DNA from: EX4572-165 sp964581795
GTDB lineage: Archaea > Thermoplasmatota > E2 > DHVEG-1
Reading direction: 5' to 3'
DNA length: 21,817 nucleotides
Assembly (NCBI GenBank): GCA_964581795.1
Contig: CAZOPW010000044.1
Coordinates: 1-21,817, forward strand
Part shown: one piece after another, positions 14,609-21,817 of the stretch
Position numbering within the stretch: position 1 is the first letter of the stretch
How the letters are laid out: each line of letters opens with the position of its first letter
Notes under the pieces: model-generated
What the model was told of the DNA's origin: nothing
Seen by the model: the letters and a program-made list of their open reading frames with translations, nothing else
Database searches by the model: none
Position numbers and translations under genes: made by a program

Positions 14609-15571
14609 TTACGAACCAATCCGTTCTAAAATAAGTTCAAGCAGTTCTTCAGGATCATGAATCTTTCGTAGTTCATCATGAATGACCAATGGTGTTCCTA
14701 AAATATTTTGCTTTGTTCCTTTCCTATCTGTGATTAACACTGCTCGTTTTTCTGTAATTTTTGAGATGCTACTAAGGATTTCTGCTTTTTGCTGTAATTT
14801 TTTGTCATATCGTTGCACACAGGTTAACAGAATTTTTTCTCTTTCTTTACTAACTGCCTCAAATGGACACCGGCCCATTGGGATAATGGTATAACCACTT
14901 TTTCGTAATAATGAAAAAATTTCATCAAGAAATGGTTTTGTTGGTACACTTTTTGATTCAAGAACAAATGATTCACTTGTTGTTTTTGATTGTTTTCGTT
15001 TTTTTAAAATTTCAATGTCTTTGACTAAAGGTGTTTGGAATAATTCTTCCATTCTAAATGCAACATCAATTCGAGCGTTCATTCCTTCTTCATACATTCG
15101 TATTGTTCTTCTAGATACATGAAGCGATCGAGCAAATGAACCTAGACTAATTTGTTTTTCTCTCCTGACTTTTTTTACTCGCTCCGTATCAATATTAACA
15201 TAAAAACCGCCTGGGGCTGCATAGACTTGAAGAGGAATTCCCTCAAGGAGATGAAGACGTAATGTTTCTGGACTTATTGCTTTCACTCCAAATCTGTCAT
15301 ACACAACCTCTTCTTCTAATTCTCCATTTCCAGCTCTTAGTCCAATGAGTAACGGTTGACCATTCAGTAATTCAGATAGTTTTTGTAACTCTTGTGCCAC
15401 GTCTTCTGGCAATGCATTTATATTGGTTAGAATTTTTATGATCAAAAGTGTGTTATCTCGTCGAGCGATTAGATCAAATCCGATTGGTCGCATGGAGTAA
15501 GCTTGTGAAACGTAGAATCCTGCGTTGCTTAGCAGGTCTCTAATATACTCCAAGAGTTCAACACGTTTCAT
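14609..15571 (-). CDS. COG1395-type HTH transcriptional regulator
   Basis: A 320-residue archaeal regulator of the COG1395 type. The N-terminal domain (about 1-120) reads GFDLIARRDNTLLIIKIL at 31-48, resembling a PD-(D/E)xK nuclease-like core without a clear full catalytic set. Residues 130-178 form an XRE/Cro-type helix-turn-helix (VRREKQISLGSFARSLHVSRRTIRMYEEG). A second alpha/beta domain (about 210-320) resembles the N-terminal one. The family is widespread in archaea and its targets are largely unknown. A GGTG nine bases before the ATG at 15571 and TATA-like AATTTATATGG fit this start. It lies upstream of rpl1 in the same direction, but a TATA box sits between them, so they are probably separate units. 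Confidence 0.87.
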   Translation of the reverse strand: MKRVELLEYIRDLLSNAGFYVSQAYSMRPIGFDLIARRDNTLLIIKILTNINALPEDVAQELQKLSELLNGQPLLIGLRAGNGELEEEVVYDRFGVKAISPETLRLHLLEGIPLQVYAAPGGFYVNIDTERVKKVRREKQISLGSFARSLHVSRRTIRMYEEGMNARIDVAFRMEELFQTPLVKDIEILKKRKQSKTTSESFVLESKSVPTKPFLDEIFSLLRKSGYTIIPMGRCPFEAVSKEREKILLTCVQRYDKKLQQKAEILSSISKITEKRAVLITDRKGTKQNILGTPLVIHDELRKIHDPEELLELILERIGS

Positions 15572-15640
15572 AGATAGTACACCATATAAATTGTGATATT
15601 ATTTAACGGTATCGGGAATACTTAATAATAAAAAATATTT

Positions 15641-15650
15641 CTTCTATAAA
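15641..15650 (+). promoter_or_regulatory. TATA box of tiaS
   Basis: CTTCTATAAA is centred about 20-22 bases before the ATG at 15667. No ribosome-binding site follows, so the mRNA is probably leaderless or nearly so. Confidence 0.4.
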
Positions 15651-15666
15651 AAAGCTTGTGATAGAC

Positions 15667-16989
15667 ATGTGGATTGGCATTGATGATACAGATTCTCATC
15701 TTGGTGGTTGTACAACGTACTTAGCCGGTCGTATTCTTTGCTCCTTGGATGAACTTGGAGTACAATTGATAGGATTTCCTCGTTTAGTGAGATTGAACCC
15801 TAATATTCCTTGGAAAACTCGAGGAAATGGAGCTGTTTCCTTTCAGATTGGTCTGGGGAAAGGTAAACCAAAAAAGATCGGTTATGTACATGGAAAAACC
15901 ATTCATTCCTATCCTTCCTCCAAATTAATAGAAGTTGAAGAATCTATTTTAGAGGATATAAAGGATGTATTGATTGATAAGGTTCATGTGCATGCTCGAT
16001 TAGCAGATGAACAGACAAATCCCGGGATAGTTGTTACATCTAATCAATTTGATGAAATAATATATTGGGATGCTGTTCAAAGAATTATGAAAAAAGAAGA
16101 GATGATAACCCATATTAACAATCAAAATGGGTGGTATCATGGTTTCAAGAATGGTCGTGGGGTGATTGGTGCAACAGCGAGTATTGCATGGAAAGGAGTC
16201 CATGATAGTACATTTGAATTAATCGCTTATCGGAAAAAGGAAAGATGGGGAACTAAGAGAAATATTGATGAGCAATCGGTAATTCATATGGATGCTCAGT
16301 ATCCCTCTACTTTTGATAATTTTGACAGAGAAAATGAACATGTGAATATTATGCCTCATTCTCCATGTCCAGTTTTGTTTGGGATTCGTGGTGATGATCC
16401 ATCGGTGTTACAACAATGTATGAAAGGAATAAAAACGGAATCGTTCGAAGATTGGTTAATTTTTTCATCAAATCAGGGGACTGATGATCATTTGATTCCT
16501 GAGTCAATACAAAATGTTCAACCATTTCAATCTGTGATTGTCAAGGGGGAAGTGAAAACAAAACCTGTTACGATCCCTGGAGGTCATGTTATTTTTTCAT
16601 TAGCTGATAAAACTGGTGCTGTTATGGATTGCGCTGCATATGAACCCACAAAACAATTTCGTGAGATTGTTCGTCAATTGGAACCAGGAGATGTTGTAAA
16701 AGTATCTGGAGGAGTGAGGAGTGAGCCTTTCACTGTTAATCTTGAAAAAATTGAGATTCTCCAGTTAAAAGAAGTGTTTTTGAAAGTTGAAAATCCTGTA
16801 TGTCCGGTATGTGGAAAGCATATGAAATCGATAGGCAAAAATCAAGGATTTCGATGTAAGAAATGTAAAACAAAAGCAGATTGTTGTGTCATAGAAAAAA
16901 AACTGAGAGGTATCAAAAAAATGATGTATGAAGTACCTGTTTGTGCACGCAGGCATTTAAGTAAACCAATCAAAAGAATGAAAAAATAA
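15667..16989 (+). CDS. tiaS: tRNA(Ile2) 2-agmatinylcytidine synthetase TiaS
   Basis: Attaches agmatine to C34 of the CAU-anticodon tRNA-Ile using ATP, so that it reads AUA instead of AUG. This enzyme is essential and archaea-specific. Seen here: the N-terminal kinase-like motif GIDDTDS at 4-10 with GGCTTYLAG following; the ferredoxin-like region with RLVRLNPNIPWKTRGNGA; an OB-fold domain (about 285-365, VKGEVKTKPVTIPGGHVIF); and a C-terminal zinc ribbon with Cys379-x2-Cys382 and Cys397-x2-Cys400. Total 440 residues, normal for the family. The ATG at 15667 gives MWIGIDDTDS, the usual N-terminus; a GTG at 15658 would add three residues. Confidence 0.93.
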   Translation: MWIGIDDTDSHLGGCTTYLAGRILCSLDELGVQLIGFPRLVRLNPNIPWKTRGNGAVSFQIGLGKGKPKKIGYVHGKTIHSYPSSKLIEVEESILEDIKDVLIDKVHVHARLADEQTNPGIVVTSNQFDEIIYWDAVQRIMKKEEMITHINNQNGWYHGFKNGRGVIGATASIAWKGVHDSTFELIAYRKKERWGTKRNIDEQSVIHMDAQYPSTFDNFDRENEHVNIMPHSPCPVLFGIRGDDPSVLQQCMKGIKTESFEDWLIFSSNQGTDDHLIPESIQNVQPFQSVIVKGEVKTKPVTIPGGHVIFSLADKTGAVMDCAAYEPTKQFREIVRQLEPGDVVKVSGGVRSEPFTVNLEKIEILQLKEVFLKVENPVCPVCGKHMKSIGKNQGFRCKKCKTKADCCVIEKKLRGIKKMMYEVPVCARRHLSKPIKRMKK

Positions 16990-17037
16990 AAAAAATAATT
17001 TGATTCATATTGTTCTTTTCATAAATCCAGGTATGAT

Positions 17038-18201
17038 TTAGTAAGGCCTGAATCTCATGAATTCAGCAATATCATAATTATCTATGTTATTTAAGGTATC
17101 TGATATTCGTATAGTTCCGGTAGTATGGATATGATATCGCCAATAATTGATTAAACCAAGTATTGATGAATGATCTGTGTCAAGGATTTCAATTGATAAA
17201 AAGATATCATATTCTTGTGTTTTTGCAGTGATATGAAAACCGTAGGGGATGATCATTGCATTTTTAAATTCGATTTTTGTGATTGAAAAATCAATTAATT
17301 CAGGAGGAATGTTAATAAAACCATCATGTTCTTTGTTTATGACAAGAAGTGGGTTTTTCTGGTACCACGTTTTGAAAATATTTGCCCAAGTAAAGGTATA
17401 ATTTTTTGTGACTGTTTTCCCCCAAAGCCAACCAAAATTTAACCCTGTTGAAACCGATACATTCCAATTGTGATCGTGATATCCAATTCCAGTGACCTTT
17501 TGATTTATATCATTTATTGTGAGATTACCTTGGATAAAAGCTTTTGGTAAGGCTACGGTCCAACCTCCAGCAGCTGTTGTTCCTTTCCAACCTGTAGTTG
17601 TTCCATGAAACGTTAGATTAAATGAGTAATTTCCTTGTGTATATTTGAGTTGGTATAACCAAGGTTCTTCTTTTGAATGGTTCTGTGTTCTCAAAACGAT
17701 GTTATCGTTGATAGTGATGAATGGTTTTTTTGTTGAAAGATGAACAGTTGAAAGAGGGTAAATAGTACTTTCATCAATGATTTTTGTATTATTTTCATAG
17801 ATTTGACATTGTGTTGTGACAATACCTGTATTTAGAATTGTGTAAACGTGAATGGTGAATTGTAATGTGTATTTTTCATTGAGTGTTGTATCAAAATACC
17901 ACCATTCTATACCATATCCTTGATCTGAACCATGATATGCATCATCTGATAGGGATATATTTTCAGGTGTGAAATTGGTAACGTATTTGTCAGGTGACGG
18001 TGAAACGGTCTGTTGCATCATCTGTAAAAATGATGATTTTCTGTTTTGTTTAAGAAAATGTTGAGGAAAGGAAAAGGAACGTTCTTGTGGTTTTTCAGGT
18101 AGTTGATATGAAGAGTTAAGTATGGAAAAAGATGATCCAACGAGTGGCTGAAATAAGAGAAGTAAGAGAATAAATAGGACAGGAATATATTTTTTATTCA
18201 T
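17038..18201 (-). CDS. Secreted CrtC/AttH-like lipocalin-fold protein
   Basis: A 387-residue exported protein. Residues 1-23 form a signal peptide with a leucine-rich core. The family signatures are GIEWWYFDT (97-105), YHDHNW (241-246) and GWLWGK (257-262), typical of the CrtC/AttH two-domain lipocalin group that includes hydroxyneurosporene synthase. In that group the YHDHNWG segment lines the pocket and has been linked to water addition to a lipid double bond. No carotenoid genes are nearby, and several N-glycosylation sequons (NxT/S) suit an outside location. Binding or modifying an isoprenoid or lipid outside the cell is inference. It is convergent with tiaS and has no C-terminal anchor. 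Confidence 0.8.
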   Translation of the reverse strand: MNKKYIPVLFILLLLLFQPLVGSSFSILNSSYQLPEKPQERSFSFPQHFLKQNRKSSFLQMMQQTVSPSPDKYVTNFTPENISLSDDAYHGSDQGYGIEWWYFDTTLNEKYTLQFTIHVYTILNTGIVTTQCQIYENNTKIIDESTIYPLSTVHLSTKKPFITINDNIVLRTQNHSKEEPWLYQLKYTQGNYSFNLTFHGTTTGWKGTTAAGGWTVALPKAFIQGNLTINDINQKVTGIGYHDHNWNVSVSTGLNFGWLWGKTVTKNYTFTWANIFKTWYQKNPLLVINKEHDGFINIPPELIDFSITKIEFKNAMIIPYGFHITAKTQEYDIFLSIEILDTDHSSILGLINYWRYHIHTTGTIRISDTLNNIDNYDIAEFMRFRPY

Positions 18202-18369
18202 TCATGTCACATTAAAAAATAAAATTTAATACTATTTATAGTTTTAGTATATATTAGTATAATTCGATTTCTATATCTTCCTTCATCACTATTTTTTTGT
18301 ATCTTTTGATTTGATAAAACTAATAAAATATCTTTGGTTTCACACTTTCACAGAAAGGAGAATGAAATA

Positions 18370-18843
18370 ATGATTGATGCGTTTCCTGAGTGGCTTCAAA
18401 TTTTTTTGTATTCAATGGTTCCAGGTTTAGAAGCTCGATACACTGTCCCTCTTTTTGCAATACGGCAATTGGGATGGTCCTGGGAGGAAGCTTTTATTAT
18501 TGCGATTGTAGGAAACATGTTTCTAGTTCCTTTTATTTTAAAGTTTTTTAAAAAAGTGGAGTTGTTTTTATGTACCTTTCCTCGTTGGAAAAAAGCAATG
18601 GATTGGGGGTTTCCAATAATTCGACGTCGTGCTGATAAGAAGGTGAGAACATATGAAACAATGGCATTGTTATTTTTTGTTGCAATACCATTACCTTTTA
18701 CTGGTGCAGGACTTGGATCATTAATCGCAGTGTTATTTGATTTAAAATTCTCCTTATCACTTATCATGATCTTTATAGGAGTTTTGATTTCAACCGCGTT
18801 TACTACATTAGTTTACCTCACCGGTTCTGTTTTATTTTGGTAA
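18370..18843 (+). CDS. Small membrane exporter, COG2426 family
   Basis: A 157-residue integral membrane protein of the 'small multidrug export' (COG2426) family. Visible: an N-terminal segment IFLYSMVPGLEARYTVPLFAI, with the conserved P-x-x-E-x-R; a transmembrane helix EEAFIIAIVGNMFLVPFILKFF; a basic cytoplasmic loop; then MALLFFVAIPLPFTGAGLGSLIAVLF and a final helix. Transport has been proposed from the family name but substrates are unproven. The start is ATG 18370: AAAGGAG lies nine bases upstream and overlaps what would be coding in a longer TTG-started frame from 18334, so the longer form is unlikely. It stands alone, convergent with the winged-helix gene. Confidence 0.85.
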   Translation: MIDAFPEWLQIFLYSMVPGLEARYTVPLFAIRQLGWSWEEAFIIAIVGNMFLVPFILKFFKKVELFLCTFPRWKKAMDWGFPIIRRRADKKVRTYETMALLFFVAIPLPFTGAGLGSLIAVLFDLKFSLSLIMIFIGVLISTAFTTLVYLTGSVLFW

Positions 18844-18865
18844 AAAAACTAATAAGTTTTTTTTT
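18842..18865. terminator. Hairpin plus oligo-T terminator between convergent genes
   Basis: AAAAAAACT-aata-AGTTTTTTT forms a perfect AT-rich stem with a four-base loop, directly after the exporter stop and just before the convergent stop at 18867. The T run on the plus strand, and on the minus strand the complement of the A run, allow termination both ways. Confidence 0.55.
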
Positions 18866-18866
18866 A

Positions 18867-19769
18867 TTATTGTTTTTCCTGTGTACTCACGAAATCTATT
18901 CCTTCACGAGTGATTTCAATAACATCATCAGAAACATATCGAATCATTTCCATATTTGTTAATTTTTTAATCATATCATTGAGTTTTGATCGATTAACAT
19001 TTAACATTTGCATTGCTGTTTCTGCATCCATGTCTTGTCTATGCATCAATTTTAAAAGCGTGTATTCTTGCTCGAAAATACGAAGTTCTTTTTGTAATTC
19101 ACTTGGATCATCAGCAGATACCCCAGAAAGGGTTTCAACATAATTTTGAATGATACGGTCAAGATTAAGACGGTCGACTACTTCGCCTTTTTCATCATAC
19201 AACGTGCAAAATTTGCTTCCTTCTTCATGATGCCAAGACGCAACTTTATCCCAGGTATAACCAAGTAAATTTTCCTGGGCACCTCCTCCCTTTCCCTCCT
19301 TAATTGCTTTCTTTCGTTCTCTTCGCTCCCAGGCATGATGTTGCTCTAATTGTATTTGATCAAGATCGATACCTGTTTTGCCAAGTTGTTTACTCATTTT
19401 TTTGCCAAGATGTTCTTTAAGTTCAGTAATGAAATATAATCCTGCTTCTTCATTCAGTTCATCATAGACCATTCTGAAAAGACTTTCAATTGTTTTTCCG
19501 ATATGTTCGGCAGGAATAGACTCAACCATTGTTTTTTTGATACAGATATCATCTTCGTCACTTTGAGCATCCTGTTGTTTGATAATAACTCCTTTCAAAA
19601 AAGGATATCTTTCCTTTAAAATGTTTAAAGATGATCTAATCACATCATCTGCAAATCGTGAGGACGTTCTTCTGCCTGCAACTGCATATAAAGATTTCAA
19701 TGCATTTTTTAATAAATCAGCATTTGATAAATTAATAGTTGACCCATCTGATGAAGCATATGGTACCAT
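18867..19769 (-). CDS. Unknown protein with C-terminal winged helix, coupled to the histidine kinase
   Basis: I do not recognise the family. The 300-residue protein has an N-terminal helical/alpha-beta domain (about 15-135, LLKNALKSLYAVAGRRTSSRFADD...), a charged linker with ERRERKKAIKEGKGGG (148-163), a middle segment with YTWDKVASWHHEEGSKFC, and a probable winged-helix domain (233-296; TAMQMLNVNRSKLNDMIKKL as the recognition part and VIEITREGIDFV as the wing). No receiver-domain aspartate pattern is seen. Its ATG directly abuts the stop of the histidine kinase (TAA then ATG, no gap), and GGTGA for this ATG lies inside the kinase's last codons. Translational coupling suggests it is the kinase's partner or output regulator. 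DNA binding is inference. Confidence 0.72.
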   Translation of the reverse strand: MVPYASSDGSTINLSNADLLKNALKSLYAVAGRRTSSRFADDVIRSSLNILKERYPFLKGVIIKQQDAQSDEDDICIKKTMVESIPAEHIGKTIESLFRMVYDELNEEAGLYFITELKEHLGKKMSKQLGKTGIDLDQIQLEQHHAWERRERKKAIKEGKGGGAQENLLGYTWDKVASWHHEEGSKFCTLYDEKGEVVDRLNLDRIIQNYVETLSGVSADDPSELQKELRIFEQEYTLLKLMHRQDMDAETAMQMLNVNRSKLNDMIKKLTNMEMIRYVSDDVIEITREGIDFVSTQEKQ

Positions 19770-21494
19770 TTAACATTCACCCGTATTAGAGTTCTTGGTA
19801 TGTGATGCTGTCGGATTATTTTGTTTTGATGAAAGGGTAGGTGATTTTTGTATTGTAAAGGTTACTGTTGTCCCCAGGCCTTTTCCATCACTTTCAATCT
19901 TGATATGGCCTCCATGTTTTTCAACAATTCGTTTTATTATGGATGTACCAAGACCACTACTTTTAAAATCATGTCGAGCAGGATCAGCTTTATAAAACTC
20001 ATCAAAAACATGGTCTAATTGATCTTTGCTCATCCCGATACCATGATCCTTAATAGAAATCGTAACTGTTGTCTCCGTTGAAGATCCATCAATAATAATT
20101 TTACCTCCATCAGGCGAATATTTTATTGAATTAGTAATGATATTGTCAAATAATTCTTCCATACGTAATTTATCAGCTGTAACAGGTAACTTACTTTTCA
20201 GATTGTTTTCAATCTGAATAGCAGTATCTTGTATAAGATGTTCATTTCGTATGATACACTCATTACATATTTCACGTAAATCTAATTCTTCGAAGTTTAA
20301 TTTAATATTACCTGAGTTTAGTCTGGCTAGTTCGATTGTTTTTATTATTAAATTCTTCATATGATTTGTATTTCGATTAATGACTTGTAACATTTGTATT
20401 TTTTTTGGATCCTCTTCATATTTAATGAGAATAGGAAGAAGATTAACCAGGGGACCAAGAGGGTTTTTTAAATCATGTCCAAGTTGATTAATAAATTCAT
20501 TCTTTTGTTTGAGTAATTCTTCAATTTTTTGTGTTCTATCCTTAACTTTTCGTTCCAAATTTTGAATAAGTGAAAGAAGGAGTAACTGAGATATTTTCAA
20601 TTCTCTCTCTGTTGCTTTACTTTTTGTAATATCATCAACAATTAAAATGATGTGTTCCTCGTGGGTATTATTATCTATAAAAGTGCTTCCAACAATTGAA
20701 ACTGGAAAAATAGAATTATCCTTTCGTTGAAAATATGTTTCCATTTTTAATTGTCCTTTTTGTTGTAACCGTTGTATCTCTGTTTCAATTTCTTCTTTAA
20801 ATTTTTTCGGCCAATACACAGGATATTCAGATTTTTGTTTTAATTCTGTTTTTTCATATCCCGTCATTCCGGAAAATGCAGGGTTAATCGTACAATGATT
20901 AAGATGTTTATCTAAAACAATGATTCCTAATGCTGCGTTTTCAATAATCGTTTGTTGTGTTTGAAGAATATCTCCCTCTATCTCGTTTAAATTTGAATTT
21001 TTTTGGTTATCACACTTAATTTGCTGAAGTACACCAATAAAATAATCGTCAGAAAAAAGCGGTATTGATATTATGGTACATGGACCTACTGGTTCTGAGT
21101 TGATTTGAATCTCATGAGTCCTTTTTGTATGTATCGCTTTCTCCATCGGACAGAAAGGGCAAGGATCGGATTTATTAAAAATTAATGAGTAACATGGTTT
21201 TTCGGTTTTTTCGGTTTTATCATTTATATTAAATTTTTGTTTTAATGAAGCATTAATCCATATTATCTTATATGTTCCATCTTGCAAAAAAATTGGATCA
21301 GTTAATTGTTTAAAAAAGTGTTCAATCGTGTTGATACGGTGATCTACTCCCTCTTTTTCTGAAGAAAGTATTCGTTCATTAGAGTATTCAGTGAGCATGT
21401 TTTTTTTATTATATTGATGAAGATATCCTTGCTCTTCTTCATATCTTAGCTGAGATACTATAGATGGAACATCATCCAAACCACACCACCACAC
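19770..21494 (-). CDS. Soluble PAS-domain sensor histidine kinase
   Basis: A cytoplasmic sensor kinase of 574 residues with no transmembrane segment. PAS 1 (about 55-160) carries a cysteine cluster: Cys101, Cys112 and Cys115 (CYSLI...PCPFCP), a pattern seen in PAS domains proposed to sense redox or metal. PAS 2 spans about 180-295 (NPAFSGMTGYEKTEL). A coiled linker (300-335) leads to the phospho-acceptor His340 (INQLGHDLKNPLGPL). The ATPase domain has N-box Asn451/Asn455, DHGIGM (483-488) and SGLGTS (513-518). The frame opens at GTG 21494, but the TATA box at 21507-21515 predicts a start near 21487, so TTG 21479 or ATG 21398 are real alternatives. No response regulator lies in the window; the winged-helix gene follows immediately. 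Confidence 0.88.
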   Translation of the reverse strand: MWWCGLDDVPSIVSQLRYEEEQGYLHQYNKKNMLTEYSNERILSSEKEGVDHRINTIEHFFKQLTDPIFLQDGTYKIIWINASLKQKFNINDKTEKTEKPCYSLIFNKSDPCPFCPMEKAIHTKRTHEIQINSEPVGPCTIISIPLFSDDYFIGVLQQIKCDNQKNSNLNEIEGDILQTQQTIIENAALGIIVLDKHLNHCTINPAFSGMTGYEKTELKQKSEYPVYWPKKFKEEIETEIQRLQQKGQLKMETYFQRKDNSIFPVSIVGSTFIDNNTHEEHIILIVDDITKSKATERELKISQLLLLSLIQNLERKVKDRTQKIEELLKQKNEFINQLGHDLKNPLGPLVNLLPILIKYEEDPKKIQMLQVINRNTNHMKNLIIKTIELARLNSGNIKLNFEELDLREICNECIIRNEHLIQDTAIQIENNLKSKLPVTADKLRMEELFDNIITNSIKYSPDGGKIIIDGSSTETTVTISIKDHGIGMSKDQLDHVFDEFYKADPARHDFKSSGLGTSIIKRIVEKHGGHIKIESDGKGLGTTVTFTIQKSPTLSSKQNNPTASHTKNSNTGEC

Positions 21495-21764
21495 CGGTTA
21501 TAATATCTTTTTATAGCTGAAAAGAAGGAAATTGATTATCACTTTTAAGGAGTCTTGTTGTGCATCATCATTTCCCTCCAAATAGCAGGGAAACAAAATA
21601 GGTTGCCATTATAAAAAGATGTTGAAAAAAAGAAATAAGTTTTGCATAGTATTCATGAATAATGTTTTTTATTAATTAAACTAATAAGAACAATTATTTT
21701 TTTATAGTAATTGAAGCGTAAATATTTTTAAGGGTGTACTATTACCCTATCGATACTTTATGAT
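21495..21764. other. Intergenic region with two kinase promoter candidates and a hairpin
   Basis: For the minus-strand kinase there are TATA-like elements at 21507-21515 (TATAAAAAG) and near 21611-21622 (CTTTTTATAATG). Between them TTTCCCT-(9 bases)-AGGGAAA forms a 7-bp hairpin (21571-21577 with 21587-21593), which would lie in the leader if the distal promoter is used. The right part is AT-rich; TAAATATTTTTAAG at 21718-21731 is a likely TATA box for tRNA-Gly. No further gene is seen. Confidence 0.4.
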
Positions 21765-21817
21765 GCGGGCGTGGTGTAGCCTGGTATCACTTAAGCTTGC
21801 CAAGCTTATAACTCGGG
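21765..21817 (+). tRNA. tRNA-Gly (anticodon GCC), cut by the right edge
   Basis: Acceptor 5' strand GCGGGCG, D arm GTGTAGCCTGGTATCAC, and anticodon stem TAAGC/GCTTA around loop TTGCCAA with anticodon GCC match archaeal tRNA-Gly. The T arm and the 3' acceptor strand lie outside the window. Confidence 0.92.

Noticed and set aside
18334..18369. N-terminal extension of the exporter from a TTG codon
   Set aside because: The extension covers the ribosome-binding site for ATG 18370 and adds a polar segment not expected in this membrane-protein family.

Overview
The window looks like a piece of a thermoplasmatotal (Euryarchaeota-related) archaeal chromosome. Evidence: archaeal ribosomal proteins L1, aP0 and aP1 in operon order; a tRNA-Tyr with an intron after position 37; Trm5, TiaS, archaeal-type phosphopantetheine adenylyltransferase, a COG1395 regulator and a family-B DNA polymerase; promoters with TATA boxes about 25 bases before the start; and a surface protein ending in a TPGFE-plus-transmembrane tail. 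The DNA is AT-rich. A secreted gingipain-like (C25) cysteine peptidase together with secreted PKD/beta-helix proteins recalls sediment lineages such as Marine Benthic Group D (Thermoprofundales). That assignment is inference.

Layout. 1-405: the start of a secreted protein on the minus strand, preceded by a long leader that folds into a closed multi-helix RNA. 555-1135: two small minus-strand genes (DUF211; a zinc ribbon). 1218-2501: tRNA-Tyr, trm5 and tRNA-Thr in tandem on the plus strand. 2510-4660: a large secreted NosD-like/PKD surface protein. 4771-5614: the CoA gene coaD, then a small unknown protein whose C-terminus copies the tail of the ribosomal stalk protein aP1. 5640-6647: a zinc-dependent deacetylase of the HDAC/AcuC family. 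6818-9688: PolB. 9689-10489: an AT-rich spacer with one probable leaderless 41-residue ORF. 10517-12397: the C25-like peptidase. 12602-14494 (minus): the rpl1-rplP0-rpl12 operon. 14609-15571: the COG1395 regulator. 15667-16989: tiaS. 17038-18201: a secreted CrtC/AttH-like lipocalin protein. 18370-18843: a small membrane exporter. 18867-21494 (minus): a soluble PAS histidine kinase coupled stop-to-start to an unknown winged-helix protein. 21765-end: a truncated tRNA-Gly.

How it fits together. Most of the window is translation and tRNA maturation (three tRNAs, trm5, tiaS, the stalk operon) mixed with secreted or surface functions suited to breaking down outside polymers. The most interesting items are the structured leader near the left end, the stalk-tail mimic at 5315-5614 combined with an aP0 that lacks that tail, the kinase/winged-helix pair without a receiver domain, and the inverted repeat in the rpl1 promoter. 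Several starts were moved from the longest ORF on ribosome-binding-site or family grounds: aP0 to 13831, the exporter to 18370, the peptidase to 10517 and tiaS to 15667.
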